Shown here: in pieces, positions 37,073 to 45,920 of the stretch | Position numbering within the stretch: position 1 is the first letter of the stretch | Layout: each line of letters begins with the position of its first letter | Source of the DNA: Gimesia maris | Lineage (GTDB): Bacteria; Planctomycetota; Planctomycetia; Planctomycetales; Planctomycetaceae | DNA: 64,000 nucleotides | Assembly (NCBI RefSeq): GCF_008298035.1 | Contig: NZ_CP042910.1 | Span: forward strand, 682,001 to 746,000 | Direction of reading: 5' to 3' | The notes under the pieces: model-generated | Database searches by the model: none | What the model was told of the DNA's origin: nothing | The model's input: only the letters and a program-made list of their open reading frames with translations | Made by a program: the position numbers and the translations under genes

Positions 37073-38182
37073 TTATTCAAACCGGATCGATTTTACAAAC
37101 TGTTTGAAGCGGTCTTGTTCCTGTTCGGCCAGCTTGACCGGACCTGTGAATTTCACAAACCAGGCGAGGTGATCCCGGTAAATGATGGCTCCTAAAATTG
37201 CGATACGCGGTTTTGCATCTTCCGGTCCGATGAGCTTGACGTAAGTAGCTTCCAGATCGCCGACCTTGAGCTGTTCTGACTGTTGGGGAAGTTCGGCTTC
37301 AGTGATGTCTTTCAAGCCGACCTGATCCCGCCAGCGATTGACATTCAGCAGTAACGGATTGCTCTCTCCATTCAGATCGATGACGGTGACTTCACCGGTT
37401 TCGTCGCCACTGGTGATGTTGAAAGCAGCTTTTCTCATCCCGCCACTGCGACCCGGTTGCCAGCCTTCGGGAGTTTCATATTTGATTGAGGCAGCAGCTG
37501 GAGGATTCGCCGGGCCTGCTGCAGGACCTCCCGGGCCCCCCATCATGCCCGAGGCAAACGGGGCACGGCTCATCGGGTTGCCGGCCATCATTCCGTTCAG
37601 GCTGACGACCGAAATGGTCTCATCCCCTGATTTGAGTGTGAACAGTTCGGTGTCGAGCGCGGGTGATTTGTCGGCAGCCGCCTTGATGTCCTCTGCTGAA
37701 ATCGAGTCGAGACCCACCTGTCCGCGCCAGCGATTGATGTTGGAGAGTAAGTCCGCTGTCTGATCACTGCCCGCGGGAAGTGGAATCACAGACAGCTCCA
37801 CTGCAGGGTCAGTCTCCTTGACTTTCAGAGTCGCAAATCGCATGGAACTGCCCGGTTCCTGAGTCCAGTTTTCAGGCAGCTTCCATTCCGGTTTGTCGCC
37901 GTTGAGTGTGACTGATTTCATGAATTGAATGAAGTTGTCGAATTCGGCTTTGACCTGATCCGGCTCTCCGGTCATTTTGAAAAACCAGTTTTGCGGACTG
38001 CCGGGCACGATGGCCGCCAGCATACGCGTTGGTTTCGCAGGAGCAGCCGTCATGTCAGGTAGAGCAGAATTCTGAGAGGAAGCACCTTTAGAAACCGTGT
38101 AAGAGGTAATTTCTTCCTGTTTGCGGCAGCCGGTTGACAGTGACAGGACTGCGATCAGAGTTACGAGGCATATCTGTTTCAT
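37073..38182 (-). CDS. predicted lipoprotein, function unknown
   Basis: A 369-residue protein with a lipoprotein signal: a hydrophobic stretch (QICLVTLIAVLSL) ends in the lipobox LSTGC. Start at ATG 38182; an upstream TTG would only lengthen the signal. The rest contains two related halves of about 130 residues, each with WRDQVGL or WRGQVGL, an NINRW/NVNRW block and a FKQFVKSI or FIQFMKSV element, separated by a short proline- and glycine-rich linker (GGPGGPAAGPANPPAA). The repeats suggest an internal duplication. It is probably co-transcribed with the fused CcsBA gene; a link to cytochrome maturation is inferred from that only. Confidence 0.7.
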   Translation of the reverse strand: MKQICLVTLIAVLSLSTGCRKQEEITSYTVSKGASSQNSALPDMTAAPAKPTRMLAAIVPGSPQNWFFKMTGEPDQVKAEFDNFIQFMKSVTLNGDKPEWKLPENWTQEPGSSMRFATLKVKETDPAVELSVIPLPAGSDQTADLLSNINRWRGQVGLDSISAEDIKAAADKSPALDTELFTLKSGDETISVVSLNGMMAGNPMSRAPFASGMMGGPGGPAAGPANPPAAASIKYETPEGWQPGRSGGMRKAAFNITSGDETGEVTVIDLNGESNPLLLNVNRWRDQVGLKDITEAELPQQSEQLKVGDLEATYVKLIGPEDAKPRIAILGAIIYRDHLAWFVKFTGPVKLAEQEQDRFKQFVKSIRFE

Positions 38183-38966
38183 GTGTCTCAATCGAATAGA
38201 AGGTTTTGTCTATGGTATTCTGTTACAGCTCACTGCTGCAGCGTTACAGGCTGAACCGGGGGGCTGATTTCGCTACACGAAATCAATTCAGCAGGGCCTG
38301 ACTGTTGATGTTACGGATACTTTTAGAGTCACAGAAAGAGATTCTGTAAAAATGTTCAAGGTGGGTGATTTAAGAAAGAATGTCTTTCTGCAGGGGTTTA
38401 AGTCGTTTGGTATTATAATCTTAAGGGTGATTTTGATCGCCCGTGTTAAGGATCGTGCCTCAGCGGCGGACCTCTACTCTATTATAGTTGCCCGGCAACA
38501 GAAAAGTACACAACCAGTTCCCGTCTGCTCCTGAAAACCTCTGCATTCACTCGCTTTCGTCACCCCCGCCGGTCTGCAGAAACGGGATCCCAAAAAACGC
38601 GAAAATTGCGGTAAAAATTACAATGCCTTGCAAAAAAGTCACAAAAAAGTTTTCGCTGAGAGGCGATTGTAAAAGCTTCCAGAGAAAATTCTATTTACAA
38701 GGAATTCTCTTTAATGTATTTACGCATTCCTGCGAATTTTTCGCAAAATAATTTAACTTTCTGGTACACCAGATGCGTGAACTTAAACTGACCCGTCACA
38801 AATGGGACTCTGCTCCCGTTTCTAAATGATATCAGTACACAGGTACGGAACCGACAATTCAAGCGATTCAGAGCAGTTGGTCAGGAAGACCGGGCTCGAT
38901 TCCCATTAAACTACCCATATTACCAGCAGATTGCTGGTGACAACCGTTTGGCATGGAAGCCGCATA
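38183..38966. other. long gene-poor A+T-rich intergenic region
   Basis: About 780 bp without a convincing gene, upstream of both the lipoprotein and the thioredoxin-protease genes. It contains several dyads: GCGAA/TTCGC at about 38731-38743, and TCTGGT/ACCAGA around AC at 38760-38773. A possible promoter for the rightward genes is TTTACA at about 38694 and TATTTA 17 bases on. A TATAAT-like hexamer lies at about 38412-38421. No tRNA or rRNA is present. Confidence 0.45.
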
Positions 38967-39227
38967 GTGAAGCTAATTTCACCGACATCGCCTGTTGATG
39001 CGTTCAACCAGGCTTTGAAAGTTCAAACTGTCGAATCTCTTCAGATTTCAAGAGGGTTCCTGCAGTTTTCCGCTCACACTGCTTCTCTGCAACCGGCGAC
39101 CATTCAGGTTGCCTGCTCTCAGCCGCAATCACGTTCTGATGCCTGGCTTGAGCTAAGAGAGAATACCCCTTTATCTGAATTTAAAACGCCTTGCGCGTTG
39201 AAACCAACCTTTTTGAGGAGTTGGTAG
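38967..39227 (+). CDS. possible small ORF before thioredoxin-protease gene
   Basis: An 86-codon frame from GTG 38967 (GGAAG seven bases upstream) ends with TAG directly before ATG 39228, so stop and next start touch. The composition is protein-like, rich in Ser, Gln, Ala and Leu, with no motif, signal or family. It may be a decayed or leader gene, or chance. Translational coupling is possible. Confidence 0.25.
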   Translation: MKLISPTSPVDAFNQALKVQTVESLQISRGFLQFSAHTASLQPATIQVACSQPQSRSDAWLELRENTPLSEFKTPCALKPTFLRSW

Positions 39228-41003
39228 ATGAGGTTTTTTACGACAGCCTTTCTTACAGTTGTAATCCTTTCCGGATCAGTACAGGCAGCGGCACCCAAAG
39301 GTGTGCTGTTGGATTTTACTGCCACCTGGTGCGGTCCCTGTCAGAAAATGAGTCCCTTAATCTCACGTTTAAAGCGTGAAGGTTATCCGATTAAAAAAGT
39401 AGACGTTGATCAGGAACCGGATCTGGCGAAACGTTTTAATGTAACCAGCATACCGGCGTTTGTACTGGTGGTGGAAGGCAGAGAGGTCGCCCGTTCGGTG
39501 GGATCAACGACCGAGAGCAACCTGCGAAGAATGCTGGCCCGCATCCCCAGTTCAGAACCCGAACAGCCTGCCCGCGAGAACCCTGTTGTTTTCGCTGCGA
39601 ATGAAAGTCGAGCCAGCCAGCCTGCAGAGACTCCCATTCACCTGACGCAGAACGAAACAAAACCGGAAAAGAAATCTCGCGGCTTTAATATTCCCTTCTT
39701 TGGTAAATCAAAAGAAGAAGAGTCGGTCCCGGTCGAAGAACCAGTGATCCGTGCCCAGTTCGGCGACTCTGCCAGTGATCCGCTGGCAGATGCAGCTCCG
39801 CAGAAAGAAATTATCAACTTTCGGGCCAGCACGGTTCGTATTCGTGTCAAAGATAAAAAAGGCATGGACCTGGGATCAGGAACTGTAATCCACAGTGCCG
39901 TCGGTCGCACATTGATTATGACCTGCAGTCACATCTTCAGTGAACTGAAAAGTGATTCGGTCATTGAAGTCGATGTCTTCCAGGGAGAGAAGTTTGATAC
40001 CTACGTGGGAACCCTGGTTCGCTACAATATGCAGGCCGACGTGGGGCTGATCTCCATTCCCACATCAGGCGTGGTGGCAGCCGCAAAAGTGGCCGGTATT
40101 GAACAGGAAGTCAAAACAGGCGATGTCGTCGCCAGCATCGGTTGTAACGGCGGTGCACTCCCCACACTGGAAAAGATCCAGGTGACGGAACTGAACCGCT
40201 TTCTGGGACCCGACAATATCGAATGCACGGGCATGCCTGTGCAGGGACGTTCCGGCGGCGGATTGTTTGACCGTTCCGGTCGACTGGTGGGTGTCTGTTT
40301 TGCGGTGGAAAAAGACGAAAAACGTGGTCTGTATGTCGGCCTGCCGATGATTCATAAGCTGCTGGATGAAGCGCAGCTGACTGCCATCTATAAAGAACCG
40401 GCTGTCGCAGAAACCGTACCCGAAGTCAAACTGGCGATGAGCGAAACGCCACAGGAAATGACGCCTGCTCCCAATCAGGAAATCCTGGATGAATTTCTGG
40501 AACGGGCCATGCCTTCCAGTCAACCCGTTGCTTCAGGCACAACCGGAAACCCCGATCTGTCTCAACTGCAGGCAGCCCTCGATCAGGCTGGCGAAGCAGA
40601 AGTCGTCTGCATCATTCGTCCTCTCAATAAGCCTCAATCTGCCAGCCGGGTTGTGATTATCAACAAAGCCAGCTCGAAATTTGTATCTTATCTGTCGGGT
40701 GAAGTGGGTAATCAGCCCACACCAACTTCGGCACGTTTTCAACCGGCAGAAACACTAAGCCGGACAGAGCAGCCAGCACAAACTCTGCAGCAGGAACGGA
40801 TCAGTCGCAGCCTGCCACGCACCGCCCGCGTCAATCGGGTACAGAGTACAACTCAACCCGAAGTCACGGGGTTTCGTGCTCCTTCTTCCTTTACTCAGAC
40901 TACCAATAAAACCACGGTCTCCCGTGAAGAACGTCAGGGCAAAATCCAGGAAGTAGAACAGCAACTGCGACGTTATCGCCGTTCTGCGGATTCCCGTCGA
41001 TAA
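39228..41003 (+). CDS. secreted thioredoxin / trypsin-like serine protease fusion
   Basis: A 591-residue exported protein; the start has GAGGAG eight bases upstream. Signal peptide at 1-21. A thioredoxin domain at about 22-105 has the active site W34-C35-G-P-C38 and the cis-Pro loop TSIPAF. A low-complexity linker runs to about 190. A trypsin-like peptidase domain covers about 195-385, with triad H235 (TCSH), D271 (ADVGL) and S342 (GRSGGG). The C-terminal 200 residues are Pro/Gln/Thr-rich and probably disordered. Disulfide chemistry and proteolysis in one periplasmic chain suggest quality control of oxidised proteins, or redox-gated protease activity (inference). A terminator follows. Confidence 0.88.
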   Translation: MRFFTTAFLTVVILSGSVQAAAPKGVLLDFTATWCGPCQKMSPLISRLKREGYPIKKVDVDQEPDLAKRFNVTSIPAFVLVVEGREVARSVGSTTESNLRRMLARIPSSEPEQPARENPVVFAANESRASQPAETPIHLTQNETKPEKKSRGFNIPFFGKSKEEESVPVEEPVIRAQFGDSASDPLADAAPQKEIINFRASTVRIRVKDKKGMDLGSGTVIHSAVGRTLIMTCSHIFSELKSDSVIEVDVFQGEKFDTYVGTLVRYNMQADVGLISIPTSGVVAAAKVAGIEQEVKTGDVVASIGCNGGALPTLEKIQVTELNRFLGPDNIECTGMPVQGRSGGGLFDRSGRLVGVCFAVEKDEKRGLYVGLPMIHKLLDEAQLTAIYKEPAVAETVPEVKLAMSETPQEMTPAPNQEILDEFLERAMPSSQPVASGTTGNPDLSQLQAALDQAGEAEVVCIIRPLNKPQSASRVVIINKASSKFVSYLSGEVGNQPTPTSARFQPAETLSRTEQPAQTLQQERISRSLPRTARVNRVQSTTQPEVTGFRAPSSFTQTTNKTTVSREERQGKIQEVEQQLRRYRRSADSRR

Positions 41004-41032
41004 AACGACGTCTTCACAATTGATTACCAGCG

Positions 41033-41077
41033 AAAAACCAGCCGGAAAAGCAGACCTCTTTTTCAGCTGGTTTTTTT
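41033..41077 (+). terminator. rho-independent terminator
   Basis: AAACCAGC pairs with GCTGGTTT around a loop that itself contains AAAAG and CTTTT; seven T residues follow. It is 30 bp after the thioredoxin-protease stop. Confidence 0.85.
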
Positions 41078-41198
41078 GTTTTCTGCTCTCAGACTTTTGT
41101 TCTGGTGCCGGGCTCCTCTAAAATAAACAGACTGTGATTGATTGCAGTCGAATTCATTCCACGGGTCAACCCCGTTGCCTGCCACCAGGAGACATCAC

Positions 41199-43259
41199 GT
41201 GAAGACGTTCTACAAGCTGGCTGCCTGCCTGAGCCTGATTCTGATTTCTACAACTTCACTGTCCGCGAAAGATCTGGATCTGCAATTGCGTTATCAGCAG
41301 GAAACGGGCAAAGACACCGGTGGCTTTCATCGGCTGCAACGTTCCGAGAGCTGGAAACCATCTGAGACCGCCATCATTGTCTGTGATGTGTGGGATTATC
41401 ACCACTGTCTCAATGCCGTCAAACGCCTCGAACAGTTCGCGCCGCGCCTGGATCAGCTGTTAAAGACAGCCCGTGCGGAAGGGGTCACCATCATCCATGC
41501 CCCCAGTGACTGCATGCCCGCTTATCAGAAACATCCCGCGCGAAAACGAGCCATGCAGGTGACCTTTGACGGCCCTGTACCAGATGGCATTGAAAACTGG
41601 TGCTCGAAGATTCCGGCTGAAGAGCGTGCCGTCTACCCCCTGGATCAGTCCGACGGGGGAGAAGACGATGATCCCGAGGAACACGCAGTCTGGGCCAAAA
41701 AGCTGAAAGACCTCGGCCGCAATCCCGCGCTACCCTGGAAGAGCCAGTCACCTGTGATCACAGTCGACAGCGAGCGTGATTTCATCAGTGACAAAGGCGA
41801 TGAAGTCTGGCGGATTCTGGAGAGCCGCGGAATCAAAAACGTGATGCTGGTAGGCGTGCACACGAATATGTGTGTTCTGGGGCGTCCGTTTGGATTACGA
41901 CAATTGAAGCAGAACGGCAAGAATGTCGTTCTCGTTCGCGATCTGACAGACACCATGTATAACCCCCAGCGCTGGCCTTACGTCAGTCATTTTACCGGCA
42001 ATGACTTGATCATTTCACACATCGAAAAATATGTCTGTCCGACCATCACCAGCGATCAACTGCTCGGCGATCAGGCATTCGTTTTCAAAGAAGATAAACG
42101 ACCGCATCTGTTAATCGTGATGGCGGAAGCCGAATATGAAACGAATATCAGTCTGCCGAAGTTTGCCGCGGAAAATCTGGGCAAACACTTTCGGGTCAGC
42201 CTGATCTATGCCGATGAAAAGGATCGGAACCTGATTCCGGGAATCGAAAAAATCAACGATGCCGACGTGGTCCTGTTCAGCGTGCGTCGCCGTGTCTTAC
42301 CTGCAAAAGAAATGCAGGCGATTCGGAAATATGTGAAAGCCGGTAAACCCGTTGTGGGAATCCGGACCGCCAGTCACGCGTTCTCACTCCGGGGAAAAGA
42401 ACCTCCTGCAGGTTACGCTGACTGGACGGAATTCGATGCTTACGTGTTCGGCGGCAATTATAAAGGGCATCATGCCAACGATCTCAAATCGATGGTCACC
42501 ATCAATCCCGCACAAAAACAAAATCCCATTCTGGATGGCATTTCCGACAAACCATTCCCGCAGGCCTATTCACTGTATGAAGTCTCTCCGCTGGCAAAAG
42601 GCACCACGGTGTTGATGACCGCAGAAATTCCGGGTAAACCAGTCGAGCCGGTTGCCTGGACCTTCCAGCGCAAAGACGGCGGAAAATCGTTTTACACTTC
42701 ACTGGGACATCCAGGTGATTTCAAACAGCCTGAGTTTGTCAGACTGCTGACAAATAGTATCTACTGGGCCGCCGGCCTCGATCCGGCGAATGTCAAAGTC
42801 TCACAAAAAGTCTCGTTGAACGACGCACCTCACTGGTCCGTAGTTGAAGTTCCGGGTAACGGCTCAACAGCGAAAACCGACCAGGGCCGCTGGTATCGCT
42901 GTGTGGTGCGTATTCCCGAAGCATGGAAAGCCGGCAAAACATTACTGTTAACAGCAGGCAACGCTGACAATACGCAAGTCCGTGCCTGGTTGAATGGCAC
43001 ACCTTTGAAGTCGACGGAGAAGGGTTTTCAACTGGATCGTCAAGCGGTTTACGGGGATGATGCCAACCTGATTGTGTTGCAGGTAACAGGCCCGGCCGGT
43101 GAGACCGATTTTGCTTCTGCACCGCGGCTGATATCCGGTCAAAGCGCACTGCCTCTGGCAGGTCGCTGGCAGTACCGGACTGGCAAAGATTCCGCATTTG
43201 CCAACATGCCTTTGCCGGCAAAATTCGGAACGGTGACGGACATCGTATTTCAGCCCTGA
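41199..43259 (+). CDS. secreted isochorismatase-like / ThuA-like fusion protein
   Basis: A 686-residue exported protein starting at GTG 41199, preferred over an earlier ATG because AGGAGA lies just upstream and the signal peptide (about 1-22, ending LSAKD) then begins the protein. Residues about 40-310 are isochorismatase-like: IIVCDVWDYHHC with the first catalytic Asp, and GVHTNMCVLG with the catalytic Cys; the usual lysine is not seen in the matching place (VDSERDFISD). Residues about 325-550 are a ThuA-like domain (SVRRRVLPAKEM, VGIRTASHAFSL, HPGDFKQPEFV). About 140 further residues resemble a small beta domain. ThuA members are implicated in sugar catabolism; the substrate here is unknown. 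Confidence 0.86.
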   Translation: MKTFYKLAACLSLILISTTSLSAKDLDLQLRYQQETGKDTGGFHRLQRSESWKPSETAIIVCDVWDYHHCLNAVKRLEQFAPRLDQLLKTARAEGVTIIHAPSDCMPAYQKHPARKRAMQVTFDGPVPDGIENWCSKIPAEERAVYPLDQSDGGEDDDPEEHAVWAKKLKDLGRNPALPWKSQSPVITVDSERDFISDKGDEVWRILESRGIKNVMLVGVHTNMCVLGRPFGLRQLKQNGKNVVLVRDLTDTMYNPQRWPYVSHFTGNDLIISHIEKYVCPTITSDQLLGDQAFVFKEDKRPHLLIVMAEAEYETNISLPKFAAENLGKHFRVSLIYADEKDRNLIPGIEKINDADVVLFSVRRRVLPAKEMQAIRKYVKAGKPVVGIRTASHAFSLRGKEPPAGYADWTEFDAYVFGGNYKGHHANDLKSMVTINPAQKQNPILDGISDKPFPQAYSLYEVSPLAKGTTVLMTAEIPGKPVEPVAWTFQRKDGGKSFYTSLGHPGDFKQPEFVRLLTNSIYWAAGLDPANVKVSQKVSLNDAPHWSVVEVPGNGSTAKTDQGRWYRCVVRIPEAWKAGKTLLLTAGNADNTQVRAWLNGTPLKSTEKGFQLDRQAVYGDDANLIVLQVTGPAGETDFASAPRLISGQSALPLAGRWQYRTGKDSAFANMPLPAKFGTVTDIVFQP

Positions 43260-43279
43260 ACGAAATCAGCAAGCCGGGT

Positions 43280-44380
43280 TTATTCTGTCTCGTCTTTGAA
43301 TTTCGGACCGTTCTTGACGAAGAACTCCAGCCAGTTCCCCATCAACGCAGCGGCGATGGTTTTTTCCGACTTGTATTCAGACAGTGACTTTCCCCAGTAG
43401 AAACCAATCCAGCCGTCCGCGTACTTTCGTGACTTCAACAGAAATTCCTCGAATTCCTGCGGCGAACTTTTGAGCGGAAATGTTTCTTCAATCACCAGCG
43501 GTTTACCGATTTCGAAGCCTTTGAGCGTCTCCATGGCCTCATCGACCTTGCCTGCTTCCGGATAGAGGTGCACGCAGATAAAATCGAGATGCTGGCTGAC
43601 TTTGTCAGGTACGAAACCGGACCGCAGACCGGGGCGATCCAGGCTCCAGGGAACCATGCCAACGGTGATTAAGTGCCGCTGGTCGTGCTTGCGAATCGCC
43701 TGCACCAGAGTCTTGATCCAGGCGGCTGCGATGTCAGGTCGAGACCTTTTATCAGGGCTTAAAGTAATGCGCTGCACAAAATGTTTGTTGCCTAAGGCAG
43801 GTCCGAGCCAGTCGGTTCCCTGTTTTTTACCGGCGTGCACGACCGGTTCATTCATCAGATCGTAGCAGAAGATAGCCGGGCTTTTCGCACACTGTTTCGC
43901 AACCGCTTCCCAGAAAACCGCCTGCGCCTGCCAGCGTTCCTCGTCGGTCAGTTGATCGTACCAGGCGGGGACATCCTGTTTGTGATAACAGCCCAGCCCG
44001 GTCAGATCGATATAGATCCCCGTGCGTTCGGCGAGTTGCAGCAGTTCACCCAGTTTCTGCAACGCTTCTTCGCGCGGCTTGTCGACGGCAGACATGAACT
44101 TGCCGAACTGAATATGGATGCGAACCACATTCGCGCCCAGTTCTTTCATCTCGGCGAAGTCCTGTTCGATCTGCTTCCAGTCTGTCTGCCAGTAATCTTC
44201 CAGCAGTTGACCCTCCCCGTTGTGGTCGTAATTAAATCCCCAGGGAACAAACGGTTTCTGATTTTGTGAGGTGACAAAAGACTTTCCGTCCGCACTGATG
44301 CGAATAAAGTCGAGGTCGGCCGCCGGGAGAATCGGGCAGCAGCAGAAAGTCAGGACAGCGATCAGTGAGCACATTCGCAT
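43280..44380 (-). CDS. secreted glycoside hydrolase, GH5-like
   Basis: A 366-residue exported TIM-barrel enzyme. A signal peptide (1-20) ends before DLDFIRIS. Conserved GH5 features are FVPWGFNYDH near the start of the barrel, ELGANVVRIHIQF with the barrel arginine, the acid/base in DLMNEP (E178), and the nucleophile region KPLVIEETF (E298 or E299). Histidine HLY near residue 271 fits the active-site H-x-Y. Likely an endo-acting beta-glycanase or beta-mannosidase relative of the cytosolic or periplasmic space; the linkage is unknown. It is divergent from the sialidase-like gene, with an AGGA site before ATG 44380. Confidence 0.86.
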   Translation of the reverse strand: MRMCSLIAVLTFCCCPILPAADLDFIRISADGKSFVTSQNQKPFVPWGFNYDHNGEGQLLEDYWQTDWKQIEQDFAEMKELGANVVRIHIQFGKFMSAVDKPREEALQKLGELLQLAERTGIYIDLTGLGCYHKQDVPAWYDQLTDEERWQAQAVFWEAVAKQCAKSPAIFCYDLMNEPVVHAGKKQGTDWLGPALGNKHFVQRITLSPDKRSRPDIAAAWIKTLVQAIRKHDQRHLITVGMVPWSLDRPGLRSGFVPDKVSQHLDFICVHLYPEAGKVDEAMETLKGFEIGKPLVIEETFPLKSSPQEFEEFLLKSRKYADGWIGFYWGKSLSEYKSEKTIAAALMGNWLEFFVKNGPKFKDETE

Positions 44381-44597
44381 CGGACTATTCCTGATATAAG
44401 AGTTGCAAGGGGCATCGCGATCACAGGAACCGATTGCCTGTTTCGTTTGCCAGTTTTATTTTGGATAGCATTTCTGCAGAATGCAATACCGGTTGTCTTT
44501 CCGCTCATGGTTTGAATTGGAATGGAAGTCTTGAGAGTTCCCTTCAATCTGCGTATGGTAAAGGGATCTTTCTTTTACCACTTTTAGAGAGGCCCCT

Positions 44598-45815
44598 ATG
44601 AAATCGCTCGTTCCTGTTTGTCTCACGCTTGTACTGCTGATTGCGGGAACGTCCCGTCTCTCTGCTGAAGATTCCGCGAAACCACTTGACTATGAAGTCG
44701 ATTTGCGCGTGGTTACGGAAGGCTTCGATGGGAAAACCTGCTGGGTTCAGGCCCGCACCGGTGCTATTCCTCAGGCAGGTCCGTTTCCCGCGACCGTCGT
44801 ACTCACAATGCAGAAGCTGCTGTTGACCGGCTCGGATGTGTTCTATGCTTTAAATGAGATGCGGACGACTGACGGAGAAAACTGGGTAGGGCCGATCAAA
44901 CATGATACATTAGCGCGAAGGCGTTTATCAGACAAGCATGAGATCGCGGTCTGTGATTTCACGCCCGGCTGGCACGCGAAAACCAAAAAACTGCTGGGAA
45001 CCGGTCATACCGTACGCTATGAAAATAATAAAGTCATGCACGTTCGCAAGCGGAGTGTGGCGTATTCGGTCTATAATGAAAAGGATCACACCTGGTCCGA
45101 CTGGACCACCATGAGCATGCCGGACGAACCCCGTTTCGAAAGCTGCGGCGCCGGTTCCGCACAGCGATATGATCTGGAAGATGGCAGCATTCTTCTGCCC
45201 GTCTACTTCAAGAAAAAAGGAGCAAAGCAGTACAGCACTACGGTGGTGTTATGCGACTTTGATGGCGAGAAGCTGACTTACAAAAAGCATGGCAGCGAAC
45301 ATACGATTCCCGTCAAACGCGGGTTATATGAACCTTCCATTACGAAGTACCAGGATAAGTATTATCTGACAATGCGAAATGACGACAAAGGGTATGTCTC
45401 GGTCAGCGATGACGGGCTGAATTATTCCGAGCCGATTGTCTGGAAGTTTGATGACGGTAAAGAACTGGGGAATTATAACACGCAGCAGCATTGGGTGACC
45501 CACAGCGATGGTCTGTACCTGGTCTATACACGACGCGGCGCGAACAACGACCATGTATTTCGGCATCGGGCACCGCTGTTTATGGCTCAAGTCGATCCTG
45601 AAACGCTGCAGGTGAAACGCAAAACCGAACGAATCATTGTGCCGGAAAAAGGGGCGCGGATGGGAAACTTCGCCGTCGTGAATCTCAGCCCCAGCGAAAC
45701 CTGGGTCACCGTCGCCGAGTGGATGCAGCCGATCGGCATCGAAAAGTACGGCAGTAACAACCGGATTTACACCGCCCGCATCAAATGGTCAAAGCCTTCA
45801 CGCCAGGATGATTAA
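44598..45815 (+). CDS. secreted sialidase-like protein
   Basis: A 405-residue exported beta-propeller protein. The signal peptide ends at about residue 24 (RLSAED). Asp-box-like repeats T-x-D-G-x-x-W (RTTDGENWVG) and SVSDDGLNYSE occur, and the spaced blades support the six-bladed sialidase fold. Other motifs include SITKYQDKYYLTMRN and VYTRRGANNDHVFRHRAP, typical of planctomycete exo-alpha-sialidase-like proteins. True sialidase activity is not shown; many such proteins act on other glycans. GAGAGG precedes the ATG. An inverted repeat GGTAAA/TTTACC lies just upstream at about 44556-44579. Confidence 0.8.
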   Translation: MKSLVPVCLTLVLLIAGTSRLSAEDSAKPLDYEVDLRVVTEGFDGKTCWVQARTGAIPQAGPFPATVVLTMQKLLLTGSDVFYALNEMRTTDGENWVGPIKHDTLARRRLSDKHEIAVCDFTPGWHAKTKKLLGTGHTVRYENNKVMHVRKRSVAYSVYNEKDHTWSDWTTMSMPDEPRFESCGAGSAQRYDLEDGSILLPVYFKKKGAKQYSTTVVLCDFDGEKLTYKKHGSEHTIPVKRGLYEPSITKYQDKYYLTMRNDDKGYVSVSDDGLNYSEPIVWKFDDGKELGNYNTQQHWVTHSDGLYLVYTRRGANNDHVFRHRAPLFMAQVDPETLQVKRKTERIIVPEKGARMGNFAVVNLSPSETWVTVAEWMQPIGIEKYGSNNRIYTARIKWSKPSRQDD

Positions 45816-45850
45816 GTGGATGAAGCCAGAGCGCATCGCATTTAACCATA

Positions 45851-45920
45851 GCGTCTCCCGAGCTATTATACTCAGTCCAAATGGTTTTGGAGACGCTACT
45901 GTAAAACGGGACACAGTCTA
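45851..45920. repeat. dispersed hairpin repeat, copy 3
   Basis: About 70 bp; its reverse complement aligns with 2410-2479 from TAGACTGTGTCCCGTTTT through the GAGACG arm. The arms GCGTCTCC and GGAGACGC can pair around 30 bases. It lies between the convergent sialidase-like and ceramidase-like genes, and its outer end supplies the TAG stop of the latter. Confidence 0.75.

Noticed and set aside
38845-38905. tRNA-like stretch with a TCGATTCC-type loop
   Set aside because: Only three base pairs form in the supposed T arm, and no acceptor, D or anticodon arm can be built.
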